Assembly: GCA_964455095.1 (NCBI GenBank)
Contig: CAYVUV010000175.1
Coordinates: 1 to 29,659 of the forward strand
DNA from: CAYVUV01 sp964455095
GTDB lineage: Bacteria > Desulfobacterota > Binatia > HRBIN30 > CADEER01
Direction: 5' to 3'
Length of the DNA: 29,659 nt
This document shows, in pieces, positions 1 to 11,307 of this stretch. Positions within the stretch are counted from its first letter, which is position 1, and each line of letters begins with the position of its first letter. Made by a program: the position numbers and the translations under genes. The notes beneath the pieces were generated by a model that saw only the letters and a program-made list of their open reading frames with translations, was not told the DNA's origin and did no database searches.

Positions 1-2190
1 CGCGCGGTAGCGGCGGCGGTATGCCATCAGGCTGTGCGTGACCGACAGGACCGCCTCCCACGGCGGTGCCTCGCCGGGGTGACAGAGTCCGACGACGCCG
101 CGCACCAGCCCGGCCGTGTGCATGGCGCGCTCGAGGTGCCGGCCGATGGCGAGGAAGCGCCAACTCTGGCCGCGCGTCATGCTCTCCTCCGTAAACCCGG
201 CAAAGGCGGCGAGCAGCAGCACCAGCCGCTCGAGCGCATCGAGCGCCTCGCCGGCGTTGCGCACGTCGGCCAGTTCCTGATCGAGCCGGCTGATCACGCG
301 CCAGGTATCGATCGACAGCCAATCGCGCACCGAGCGGCCGGCGCGCACCAGCGCATCGACGTCGAACCGCAAGCTGCCGGTCGTGGCGCCGTCGGCGATC
401 AACGCCATCAGCTCGCGCTCCGGCGCCGCGCAGCGCTCCTCGGCCTCGGCGCCGATGAAGCCCGGATACGTCGCGGTCTGATAGGTCACGGCCCGCAGCA
501 GCACCGGCGCCTCGCCGTCTCCCGACACCGTCTCCGGGGCCAACAGCCGGCGCAACACCTCGCGGATCAGCCGCGCCGTGCCTTCGGTGCGCTCGGCGTA
601 ACGGCCGAGCCAATACAAGTTGTCGGCGACGCGGCCGGGCACCTCGTCGCCGCCGCGGCGGATCGCCAACGGTGGCGTCGCGGCGATCGGCGAGGCGTGC
701 GGCGCATCGCTCTCTTCGCCCAGGACCCAGGTGTCCTTGCTGACGCCGCCCGATTGATTCGACACTACCCAGCTGTCGGCGCTCGGCGCGACGCGGCCGA
801 GCCCGCCCGGCATCACCACGTAGCCGTCGCCGTGCGCCACCAGGAAGCTGCGCACGACCAGCGGGCGCGGCTCGAAGCGGCTCCCCGCCAGCACCGGCGC
901 GGTCGACAGCGCCACGTGTTCCTGGGCGGCGAACAGGTGCGGCCGCGCCGTCAGCATCGCCCGCACGCCGTCGAGCTCCGCCGCGCTCAGCGCCGCGCCG
1001 AGGATCGGTACCGCCCGCCCCTGCGGCGACACCGGTTTGATCACCAGGTCGGCGAGGTGCTCGAGCACATAGGCGCGTGATTCGTCGCCGCCGCACCACC
1101 ACGTCGCCACCGACGGCAGCAGCAAGTCCTCGTCGAGCAGCACCCGCGCCAGGGCGGGCAGAAACGCCATCAGGCCCGGGTTCTCGACGATGCCGCAGCC
1201 GAGCGGATTGACGATCGACACGTGACCGAGACGGGCCGCCTGCAGCAACCCGGGCGTGCCGAGCACCGAATCACCGCGCAGCTCGAGCGGATCGCAGAAG
1301 GTGTCGTCGACGCGGCGCAGGATGACGTCGACCGGACGCAGGCCCTCCAGGGTCGTCAGCCAGACGCGCTCGTCGCGCACCATCAGGTCGTCGCCCTGCA
1401 CGAGCGTGCAGCCGAGGTGGCTGGCGAGGAAGGCGTGCTCGAAGTACGTCTCGTTGCCGGGCCCCGGCGTGAGCAGCACCAGACCGGGATCCTCGCGGTG
1501 CAGGGGCGCCAGGTTGGCCAGCGTGTCGCGCATGACCGCGAAGAAGCCCGCCAGGCGTTGCACGTGCAGCTCGCGCAACAGGTGCGGCAGCACGCGCGAG
1601 AGGATGATGCGGTTCTCCAGCGCGTACCCGGCGCCCGACGGCGCCTGGGCGCGGTCGCCGATCACCCACACCTGGCCGTCTGGCGCGCGCGCCAGGTCGG
1701 CCGCATAGAGCGGCAAGTGGCGGCCGCCCGGGGCCGGCACGCCGACGCAGGGGCGCAGGAAGCCGGGATGTGCGAGGATGAGCTCGGGCGGCAGCACGCC
1801 GCGGCGCAACAGGGTGCGCGGACCGTACAGGTCGGCGACGACCGCCTCGAGCAGCCGCGCGCGCTGCGCCAGGCCGCGCTCCAGGCGCGCCCATTCGGCG
1901 CGCTCGAGCAGCATCGGGATGGCGTCCATGCGCCACAGCCGCTCGACCCCCTCGGGGTCGTCGTAGACGTTGTAGGTGACGCCGTTCTCGCGCAGCAGCC
2001 GCCGCGCTTCCTGCCAGCGGCGGCCGAGCTCGTCGCGGCCGAGCTCGCCGAGGCGCTGCACCAGCGCCTGCCACGGCGGCCGCAGTCCGCCGTCGACGGC
2101 GTGCATCTCGTCGTAGCGCTCGGGCGCCGGTTCGTAGCCCGTCGCCAGGCCGCTCGAACCGGCGTCGGTGGTGTTCCAGTGTTCACTCAT
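1..2190 (-). CDS. Circularly permuted ATP-grasp / alpha-E fusion protein (partial, C-terminus outside window)
   Basis: I translated the minus strand from the ATG at 2190; the frame stays open for 730 codons to the left edge, so the C-terminus is missing. Residues about 70-490 are a circularly permuted ATP-grasp domain (DUF404/DUF407 type): family stretches such as TPGPGNETYFEHAFLA (about 241-256), DVILRRVDDTFCDPLELR (about 288-305) and LPSVATWWCG (about 358-367) are seen. From about 515 the alpha-E (DUF403) domain starts with EVPGRVADNLYWLGRYAERTE. These domains are often separate genes; here they are fused. The family is predicted to form amide bonds in peptides, but no substrate is proven. 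It follows the transglutaminase gene on the same strand after 256 bases, so co-transcription is likely. No strong ribosome site precedes the ATG, so the start is less sure than the identity. Confidence 0.93.
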   Translation of the reverse strand, partial: MSEHWNTTDAGSSGLATGYEPAPERYDEMHAVDGGLRPPWQALVQRLGELGRDELGRRWQEARRLLRENGVTYNVYDDPEGVERLWRMDAIPMLLERAEWARLERGLAQRARLLEAVVADLYGPRTLLRRGVLPPELILAHPGFLRPCVGVPAPGGRHLPLYAADLARAPDGQVWVIGDRAQAPSGAGYALENRIILSRVLPHLLRELHVQRLAGFFAVMRDTLANLAPLHREDPGLVLLTPGPGNETYFEHAFLASHLGCTLVQGDDLMVRDERVWLTTLEGLRPVDVILRRVDDTFCDPLELRGDSVLGTPGLLQAARLGHVSIVNPLGCGIVENPGLMAFLPALARVLLDEDLLLPSVATWWCGGDESRAYVLEHLADLVIKPVSPQGRAVPILGAALSAAELDGVRAMLTARPHLFAAQEHVALSTAPVLAGSRFEPRPLVVRSFLVAHGDGYVVMPGGLGRVAPSADSWVVSNQSGGVSKDTWVLGEESDAPHASPIAATPPLAIRRGGDEVPGRVADNLYWLGRYAERTEGTARLIREVLRRLLAPETVSGDGEAPVLLRAVTYQTATYPGFIGAEAEERCAAPERELMALIADGATTGSLRFDVDALVRAGRSVRDWLSIDTWRVISRLDQELADVRNAGEALDALERLVLLLAAFAGFTEESMTRGQSWRFLAIGRHLERAMHTAGLVRGVVGLCHPGEAPPWEAVLSVTHSLMAYRRRYRA

Positions 2191-2238
2191 GGGTGTAGTA
2201 CTGCATCCTACAATTCCAGCGGCGTATCGCACGAGGTT

Positions 2239-2392
2239 CCTTCTCCCGGATGGGAGAAGACCGGGATGAGGGGGATACCATTGATTGGCGAAGCCACCCT
2301 GGCCCTCGGCGACGCATGCAAGACCTAAATCACTTGTCGCCTGCGGCGCAATTCAATCCCCCTCACCTCAATCCTCTCCCATCCGGGAGAGG
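2239..2392. repeat. Inverted pair of a TCTCCC-type hairpin repeat
   Basis: Two copies of a repeat of about 37 bases face each other: 2239-2276 on the plus strand and 2356-2392 on the minus strand, each ending in the same GATGAGGGGGAT-like tail. Each has a perfect 8-bp hairpin with a 4-base loop (2240-2259, CTTCTCCC/GGGAGAAG; 2373-2392, CCTCTCCC/GGGAGAGG). They sit between the transglutaminase and ATP-grasp genes and fill most of that 256-base gap. This looks like a dispersed intergenic repeat and might also affect read-through or mRNA stability. Confidence 0.75.
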
Positions 2393-2446
2393 AAACGTCG
2401 GGCCCACCGCGCCGGCTTCGATCTTAGACAAGAAAGCGACGCCCCC

Positions 2447-5776
<3,330 letters not shown>

Positions 5777-5965
5777 CGCGCTGCCCTCGGACGCTTGAAA
5801 CAGTTCCGCTTCATCTCTTCCTTCTCACTGACCGCACACGTTGCCGAACCCCCGCATAGCCAAGATCCGTGCCGGCGTGGCTGCAGATGGGCGGTCTCGG
5901 TTCGAGCGCCCGCGCGGACGGCGGAACGCGCCCGCGCTGCTCACTTCTTCATCAGATGCCCAAGG

Positions 5966-6841
5966 CTAGGGCCGCGCCGCGGGCTTCACGCGCGAGCTCG
6001 AGTCCCTCGCCCTTGTCTCTTGCAAGGTGACGAGCTTGGCCTCGGCGACGATGGCCTGGCCGGCGGGTGACAAGAGCAGCTCCATGAAGCGGCGGGCGGC
6101 GTCCGCGTGCGCGGTGGCCTTCACCGCCGCGACGGTATACGTCGCTTCGGTGTTGTACACGTACGGAATGTCGAAGCCGCGCACCTTGTCGGCGCGCGCG
6201 GCGGTGACCGCGGATTGGTACGCGATGGCGGCGTCCACCTCGCCGCGCTCGACCTTGCCCACCACGGCCTCGGCGGAGCTCTCCTGGGCGATGACGTTCT
6301 TCATCACCTGGCGGGGGAAGTCGTCGCCCAGACCCGGTGCCATGACGAGCTTGACCAGCGTTTGGCGGGTGTAGCGGCCGAGCGGAACGGCATCGGAGGC
6401 GATCGCGAGCTTGAGGCCCGGTCGTGCCAGGTCCTTGAGCTGGGCGATCCCGGCAGGGTTGCTCAGCGGCGTGATGATGATCAGGCGATTCCTGGCGAAG
6501 ATGACGCCGTGGGTCTCGAGGCGGCCGCTGCCGAACAGCGACGCCGTCCAGCGCTCGTCCGCTGCGGCGAAGACATCGGCGCTCGCACCCGTCTGCAGCC
6601 GCTTGGCCAGCTCCTGCGTGCCGGCGAACTCGAACCGCACCTTCAATGGCGGCTGTTCACCTTCGAGCTTCTTGCCCAGGGCCGAGAACGCCTCCGTCAG
6701 GGACGAGGCGGCAAATACCGTCAGGGCATCCTGCGCGGTCGCGGGTCGCGGTGAAACCGCGATGGCGGCGATCAGACTCAACCACAGCGACCTCGTCCGC
6801 CGTTCCCTGGCCACAAAACCCGCTGCTCTCTGCATCCACAT
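5966..6841 (-). CDS. modA: Molybdate ABC transporter periplasmic binding protein
   Basis: A 291-residue periplasmic solute-binding protein of the ModA family, which captures molybdate (or tungstate) for an ABC importer. Residues 1-36 look like a Sec signal peptide (basic Arg-rich start, LWLSLIAAIAV, cleavage near ATA-QD). The mature protein opens with LTVFAASSLTEAF, the oxyanion-binding start of the family, followed by FAGTQELAKRLQTGASADVF and a C-terminal AARRFMELLLSPAGQAI. I chose the ATG at 6841 because GGAGG lies 8 bases upstream and the signal peptide follows directly; an upstream ATG at 6997 would add 52 residues of non-signal sequence. No modB or modC gene is next to it, so the permease and ATPase must be elsewhere if it is functional. 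It is divergent from the beta-helix gene and 189 bases upstream of the transglutaminase. Confidence 0.93.
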   Translation of the reverse strand: MWMQRAAGFVARERRTRSLWLSLIAAIAVSPRPATAQDALTVFAASSLTEAFSALGKKLEGEQPPLKVRFEFAGTQELAKRLQTGASADVFAAADERWTASLFGSGRLETHGVIFARNRLIIITPLSNPAGIAQLKDLARPGLKLAIASDAVPLGRYTRQTLVKLVMAPGLGDDFPRQVMKNVIAQESSAEAVVGKVERGEVDAAIAYQSAVTAARADKVRGFDIPYVYNTEATYTVAAVKATAHADAARRFMELLLSPAGQAIVAEAKLVTLQETRARDSSSRVKPAARP

Positions 6842-6989
6842 CGACGTGTCCTCCGTCTCCTCCCGAACCCGAGCAGTCGTCTCCCGCACTCCTCTCGACG
6901 CTGCCGCCAGGCGGATATTCGCCGCCGGCGGCCAAACTCGCAACCCACCGCGTGCGCGATCGCATCCAGCCTGGTACGCTCCGGCCTCC

Positions 6990-8774
6990 GTGCCCATTCT
7001 CCCGCTTCAGCCACGCGCCGCCTCCCGCGCGCGCCGTTCGCGCCTCAACGCCGTGCTGGCGGCGTTGACCGCAGTCGCCCTCGGCCGGGCCCCTGCCCTG
7101 GCCACCACGGCGGCTGACCTCTGCGCCGCCAACGCCGATCCGTGCGAGGTGTCGAGGACGGTCAACGTCGACGACGGATCCGTCATCGACGTCGGCGCGC
7201 GGCATCTGCGCATCCTCTCCGGCGGCCAGCTAAGCGTCGGCACGGGCACCATGACCGTAAACGCCGGGCGTCTGACGGTGGAGTTTGGCGGCCAGCTGCG
7301 CGGGCGGGCCGGGGCGGCGGACAGCGGCGGGACGATGACCGTCATTGCCGGACTGATTCAAATCGCCGGGCCGATCGACTTCAGCGGCTCGCCCGGCGGC
7401 ACGGTGACAATACAAAGCGACGGCGAGCTCACCGTCGGCGCCACGATCGACGCCAACAGCCGCGGCCTCGAAGACAGCGGCGGCACGATTCGACTCGAGG
7501 GCGAGACCGTCCTGATCGGCGCCGCCGTTGCCGCGCGCGGCGGCCGCGACGATTTCGGCGGTGACATCGCCGTCGTCAGCCGCGGCGAGCTCACCGTGAA
7601 CGCGGCGCTCGACGCGTCCGGCGGCGACGGCGGCAGCGTCGATCTCAGCGGCGTCACCGTCGCCATCAACACCGTCGGCGCCGCGCGCGCCGACGCCTCC
7701 GCCAGCGGCGGCGACGGCGGCGACCTCGACGTCAGCGCCGGCGACGGGGCGCATCCGACCGGCGCGCTGACGCTCAACGGCGAGCTCTCGGCCGCCGGGC
7801 GCGCCGGCACCGAGGGCGGCGGCAGCGGCGGCACGATCTCCGCCAGCGGCTACGCCGGCATCGCGGCGGCTGCGACGGCCAGGCTGCTCGCCGGCGGCGG
7901 CGGTCCCGACGGCTCCGGCGGCGACATCGATCTGCGCACGGTCGCCGGCTCGATCGTCACCCGGGCGGACTACGACATCGAGGCCGCGGCGAGCGAGGGC
8001 AGCGGCGGCACGCTCACGCTCGATGCCACCGGCGCCATCGATCTCGGCGGCAGCGTGAGTGGCAGCGGCGGTGGCAACGGCGGCGGCGACATCGATCTGA
8101 CTGCCGGCGACCGCCTGGAGGTGGTATCGGGCGCGCAGCTCGACGTGCGCGCCAGCGGCACCGGCACGGGCGGGAGTATCACCCTGGCCGCCGGCGGCGT
8201 GGTGCACCTCGCCGGCGCCCTGCGCGCCGACGGCGGCTCGGCGCAGAGCGCGCTCGGCGGCAATGTCGAGCTGAGCGGGTGCACGCTGATCATCGAATCG
8301 AGCGGCAGCGTCAGCAACGCGCGCCCGAGCGGCGTCAACCGCCTGATCGGTCGCGAGGACACGGTCATCGCCGGGACGCTGCAGGCCGATGCGAGCACGG
8401 GCCGCAACGAGTTTCGCTTCCGCAGCCCCGACCGGCGCCCGGTCTTGATCGGCGGCGCCGTCGTCATCCCGAGCGCGGTCGAGGTGGTCGACTCGGCGCT
8501 GCTGCCGTGCGACGCCACGCCGGTGCCGAGCCCGACGCCAACGCGGACGCCCACGCCGTCGCGCACGCCGACCCGGTCGCCGCAACCGTTCGGCTGTGCG
8601 GCGGACTGCAACGGCGACAATATGGTCGAGGTGAGCGAGCTGATCACCGCCACCAACATCGCGCTGGGCCTGCTGCCGCTCGACGCCTGTTTGCTCGCCG
8701 ACCACAACTTCGACGGCGCGATCACGATCGATGAGCTGGTCGCCGCGGTCGCCGCGGCTCTGGGGGGCTGTTGA
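6990..8774 (+). CDS. Secreted Gly/Ser-rich beta-helix-like protein with four-Cys dockerin-like tail
   Basis: A 594-residue exported protein of unknown function. The GTG at 6990 is chosen because it is followed at once by a signal peptide (Arg-rich start, then LNAVLAALTAVALGRAPALA); frame-open sequence further upstream overlaps modA and is not convincing. No clear ribosome site is seen. Residues about 50-480 repeat a loose pattern of SGGT/GGDI turns alternating with short hydrophobic strands (for example SGGTLTLDATGAIDLGGSV), as expected for a right-handed parallel beta-helix. A Pro/Thr/Arg/Ser linker (about 509-530, PSPTPTRTPTPSRTPTRSP) joins it to a 59-residue tail with two EF-hand-like calcium loops (DCNGDNMVEVSEL and DHNFDGAITIDEL) and four cysteines, ending LGGC. 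The tail matches that of the cytochrome c peroxidase at 9952-11307. It could be an adhesin or a surface layer component; this is inference. Confidence 0.85.
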   Translation: MPILPLQPRAASRARRSRLNAVLAALTAVALGRAPALATTAADLCAANADPCEVSRTVNVDDGSVIDVGARHLRILSGGQLSVGTGTMTVNAGRLTVEFGGQLRGRAGAADSGGTMTVIAGLIQIAGPIDFSGSPGGTVTIQSDGELTVGATIDANSRGLEDSGGTIRLEGETVLIGAAVAARGGRDDFGGDIAVVSRGELTVNAALDASGGDGGSVDLSGVTVAINTVGAARADASASGGDGGDLDVSAGDGAHPTGALTLNGELSAAGRAGTEGGGSGGTISASGYAGIAAAATARLLAGGGGPDGSGGDIDLRTVAGSIVTRADYDIEAAASEGSGGTLTLDATGAIDLGGSVSGSGGGNGGGDIDLTAGDRLEVVSGAQLDVRASGTGTGGSITLAAGGVVHLAGALRADGGSAQSALGGNVELSGCTLIIESSGSVSNARPSGVNRLIGREDTVIAGTLQADASTGRNEFRFRSPDRRPVLIGGAVVIPSAVEVVDSALLPCDATPVPSPTPTRTPTPSRTPTRSPQPFGCAADCNGDNMVEVSELITATNIALGLLPLDACLLADHNFDGAITIDELVAAVAAALGGC

Positions 8775-8844
8775 GCTGACGTGAAGCGGTGGTGCGCGTC
8801 GCGGCTGTCTCAACCCCCCCATCCAAACCTTCCCCTCTCCGGTC

Positions 8845-8866
8845 CCCCTCCTTATCCAAGGAGGGG
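8845..8866. terminator. Hairpin between convergent genes
   Basis: A perfect 9-bp stem (CCCCTCCTT/AAGGAGGGG) with a 4-base ATCC loop lies between the stop of the beta-helix gene (8774) and the stop of the dehydratase gene on the other strand (8902). Position suggests a bidirectional terminator, but there is no T-tract on either side. The sequence, continuing into CTAGGGGAGG, also has the look of a dispersed genomic repeat. Confidence 0.5.
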
Positions 8867-8901
8867 CTAGGGGAGGTTCCGGTCGCTGCGATTGCCTGGA
8901 C

Positions 8902-9312
8902 CTAGGCCGTGATCTCGACCGTCGCCTCGCCCGGCGTCGTCTTCTTGCCCTTGTCGTCCTCGGTCCAGACCGACAGCTCGACCAGCTTGCGCCCGTCCTC
9001 CTCCCACTTGCGCGCCACCTTGCCGCGGCAGACGAACTCGCGATCGGGGAAGTCCATGCCGCGGTACTGGCAGGAGATCTTCACCACCCGACCGCGGTGC
9101 GCGAGCCAGTTCGACACCAGCTCGCCGAGCGCGGCGTACTTGAAGCGGCCGTGGACGATGATCGAGCCCAGCTGTTTGGCCTGCGGGAAGTTGAAGTCGT
9201 GGTGCAACGGGTTGAAGTCGCCCGAGCCCGCCGCGTACTTCACCAGCTGCGTCACTCCTGGCTTCTTGCGCAGCTCCGGCAGCGCGTCGCCTTCGTTGAT
9301 CGTCTCCCACAT
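8902..9312 (-). CDS. MaoC-like (HadB-type) hydroxyacyl dehydratase
   Basis: A 136-residue hot-dog-fold protein with the hydratase-2 motif YAAGSGDFNPLHHD at 26-39; the predicted catalytic pair is Asp32 and His37. The family hydrates enoyl thioesters or dehydrates (3R)-hydroxyacyl thioesters in fatty-acid and related metabolism. It follows the HadA-like gene by 14 bases on the same strand, so the two most likely form a heterodimer, as in mycobacterial HadAB, with this one as the catalytic half. A run of six Gs lies just upstream of its ATG and may serve as a weak ribosome site. The acyl chain used cannot be read from the sequence. Confidence 0.9.
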   Translation of the reverse strand: MWETINEGDALPELRKKPGVTQLVKYAAGSGDFNPLHHDFNFPQAKQLGSIIVHGRFKYAALGELVSNWLAHRGRVVKISCQYRGMDFPDREFVCRGKVARKWEEDGRKLVELSVWTEDDKGKKTTPGEATVEITA

Positions 9313-9326
9313 CGCTACCCCCCGAC

Positions 9327-9818
9327 CTAATAATAAATCGCCTGGCCGCGCTGGCGGGCGACGACCTTGCCGTCTTGATTGGTGAACGTGCTCTCGGTCG
9401 TCGCAATCAGCATCTTGCCCAGGGTCGGGCTGGAGCGGACATCGAGGGCGGTGATCTGCGCCACGATGGTGAGCGTGTCGCCGGCGCAGATGGCGTCGAA
9501 GTACTCGGTCTCGGTGCCGCCGTCGAGCAAGCCCTTCAGTCCGTGCTGGATCGCCGGCCGCCCGCTGCGCGGGGCGCTGAAGGTGTCGTCAGACTGCCCG
9601 GGAATGAACACCGGCGTGCCCAGATACGTGGGCGGCGCCGGGAGGCTGCGGTAGCCGGCTTTGCGCGCCGCGGCGACGTCGAAGTAGACCGGGTCGGTGT
9701 AGCCGACGCCGCGCGCGAAGGCGCGCACGCTGGTGGTCGTTACCTCCAGGGGCCACGGCGGCGTCGGTACACCGACCGCGGCGCGCATCGCATCCGTGAG
9801 CTCGAACTGTTCGGCCAT
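9327..9818 (-). CDS. FAS1-like / MaoC N-terminal (HadA-type) dehydratase subunit
   Basis: A 163-residue protein of the FAS1-like dehydratase (MaoC N-terminal) type. It shows family stretches VRAFARGVGYTDPVYFD (about 28-44), LPAPPTYLGTPVF (about 54-66) and LDGGTETEYF followed by AGDTLT (about 96-113), which build a hot-dog fold without the Asp/His catalytic motif. It probably supplies the substrate-binding half of a heterodimer with the HadB-like protein encoded 14 bases downstream. The ATG at 9818 is well supported by GAGGAG 6 bases upstream; a longer in-frame extension upstream overlaps the divergent peroxidase gene region and has no ribosome site. A plausible promoter lies at 9849-9878. Confidence 0.88.
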   Translation of the reverse strand: MAEQFELTDAMRAAVGVPTPPWPLEVTTTSVRAFARGVGYTDPVYFDVAAARKAGYRSLPAPPTYLGTPVFIPGQSDDTFSAPRSGRPAIQHGLKGLLDGGTETEYFDAICAGDTLTIVAQITALDVRSSPTLGKMLIATTESTFTNQDGKVVARQRGQAIYY

Positions 9819-9848
9819 GTCGCTCTCCTCAGTTTCGCAACCAGCGGG

Positions 9849-9878
9849 CTTATAACCAGCGCCGCGCGTGCGGCGCAA
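9849..9878 (-). promoter_or_regulatory. Candidate sigma-70-type promoter of the hadAB-like pair
   Basis: On the minus strand TTGCGC (9878-9873) and TATAAG (9854-9849) are separated by 18 bases. The -10 box matches TATAAT at five of six positions. It lies about 30 bases upstream of the HadA-like start. This is a consensus match only. Confidence 0.45.
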
Positions 9879-9951
9879 TGCCGCAGGAGAGAGGCTTGAC
9901 CTGTCTCGCCGTTTCCCGAAAGATCGACGTATTACAGGCCGCGGTTTTGAC

Positions 9952-11307
9952 GTGCTCATCTGGCGACACCACATTGCTCCGAGGCGGTTCTTCGCTTCCG
10001 CCATAGTCGGCCTCGCGCTCGCCCTCGGCGCGGCGCAGCCGGCAGGCGCTGGCGGTCCGACGCCATATGTCTTCAAGCTGCCGAACGGCTTTCCCCCGCT
10101 GCGCATCCCGGTCGAGAACCCGGTGACGGTGGAGAAGGTCGAGCTCGGGCGTCTGCTGTTCTACGACACTCGCATGTCGGGCAATCAGACCTTCGCCTGC
10201 GCCTCCTGCCACAGGCAAGACCTCGCCTTTACCGACGGGCTGCCGCGCTCGATCGGCTCGACGAACCAGATGCACCCGCGCGGCGCCATGAGCCTGGCCA
10301 ACGCGGGGTACAACGGCACGCTGACGTGGGCCAATCCCAATCAGGACAAGCTCGAAGAGCAGGCGCTGGTGCCGATGTTCGGTGAGTTCCCGGTCGAGCT
10401 GGGTCTGTCCGGACTGGAGCAGGAGCTATTCGCCCGCCTGCGCGCGGACGCGCGTTACCGGCGCTTGTTCGCCGAGGCCTTTCCGGAAAAGGCCGACCCC
10501 ATCGATCTGAGCACCATCACGCGCGCCGTTGCCTCCTTCCAGCGCACGCTCATTTCCGGCAACTCGTATGCCGACCGCTACCTGTTCGGCATCGACGACG
10601 AGGCGCTGTCGCCATCCGCCGTGCGCGGCTACGACCTGTTCTTCTCCGAAAAGGTCGAGTGTTTCCACTGCCACGGTGCGTTCAACTTCTCCAACTCCGT
10701 CGACCACAGCGGGCTGCCTCTGGCCGAGAAGCCCTTTCACAACACCGGCCTGTACAACATCGACGGTCAGGGGGCTTACCCGCCTGACAACGTCGGCATC
10801 CTGGAGTTCACCGACAACCCCGAGGACATGGGGCGTTTCAAGGCGCCGACCCTGCGCAACATCGCCGTCACCGCGCCGTACATGCACGACGGCAGCGTGG
10901 CGACGCTGAGCGACGCGATCGACCACTACGCCGCCGGTGGGCGCACGATCACCGACGGGCCGTACAAGGGCGTCGGCAGTGCCAGTCCGCTGCGCAGCGG
11001 CTTCGTGCCCGGGTTCCGCATCACGGCGCAGCAGAAGGCCGACCTGATCGCCTTTCTGGAAGGCCTGACCGACGAAGAGTTCCTGACCAACCCGCGCTTC
11101 GCCGACCCGTTCGTCGCGCCGGCCTGCCCGGGCGACTGCAACTACGATGGTCAGATCACCGTCGACGAGCTCATCGTCATCTCGAGCATTGCGCTCGGCA
11201 ATGGATCCCTGGCGCGCTGCATCACCGCCGATGCCGACAGCGACGGCATGGTGACCCTCGCCGAGCTCGTCCGCAGCGTCGATCTCTCACTCGACGGTTG
11301 TCCGTGA
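9952..11307 (+). CDS. Diheme cytochrome c peroxidase (MauG family) with four-Cys dockerin-like tail
   Basis: An exported diheme protein of the bacterial cytochrome c peroxidase/MauG family, which reduces hydrogen peroxide with electrons from small cytochromes or oxidises other partners in the periplasm. From a GTG at 9952 (451 residues) the chain opens with a signal peptide containing a Tat-like PRRFFAS. Two heme c sites are seen: CASCH (Cys83, Cys86, His87) and CFHCH (Cys237, Cys240, His241). APYMHDGS holds the conserved distal Met region. Residues 392-451 are a dockerin-like tail with two calcium loops (DCNYDGQITVDEL and DADSDGMVTLAEL) and four cysteines; such a tail is unusual on this family. 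An ATG at 9868 is also in frame, but a possible TTGACC box at 9896-9901 lies downstream of it, so I prefer the GTG. Its last codons overlap dacB by four bases. Confidence 0.9.
   Translation: MLIWRHHIAPRRFFASAIVGLALALGAAQPAGAGGPTPYVFKLPNGFPPLRIPVENPVTVEKVELGRLLFYDTRMSGNQTFACASCHRQDLAFTDGLPRSIGSTNQMHPRGAMSLANAGYNGTLTWANPNQDKLEEQALVPMFGEFPVELGLSGLEQELFARLRADARYRRLFAEAFPEKADPIDLSTITRAVASFQRTLISGNSYADRYLFGIDDEALSPSAVRGYDLFFSEKVECFHCHGAFNFSNSVDHSGLPLAEKPFHNTGLYNIDGQGAYPPDNVGILEFTDNPEDMGRFKAPTLRNIAVTAPYMHDGSVATLSDAIDHYAAGGRTITDGPYKGVGSASPLRSGFVPGFRITAQQKADLIAFLEGLTDEEFLTNPRFADPFVAPACPGDCNYDGQITVDELIVISSIALGNGSLARCITADADSDGMVTLAELVRSVDLSLDGCP

Noticed and set aside
6842..6997. Longer modA with a start at 6997
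   Set aside because: The ATG at 6841 has a good ribosome site and is followed by a signal peptide; the extension has neither.
8595..8774. Cellulosome-type dockerin
   Set aside because: No cohesin, scaffoldin or glycoside hydrolase is in the window, and the four-cysteine pattern differs from standard dockerins; kept as dockerin-like only.
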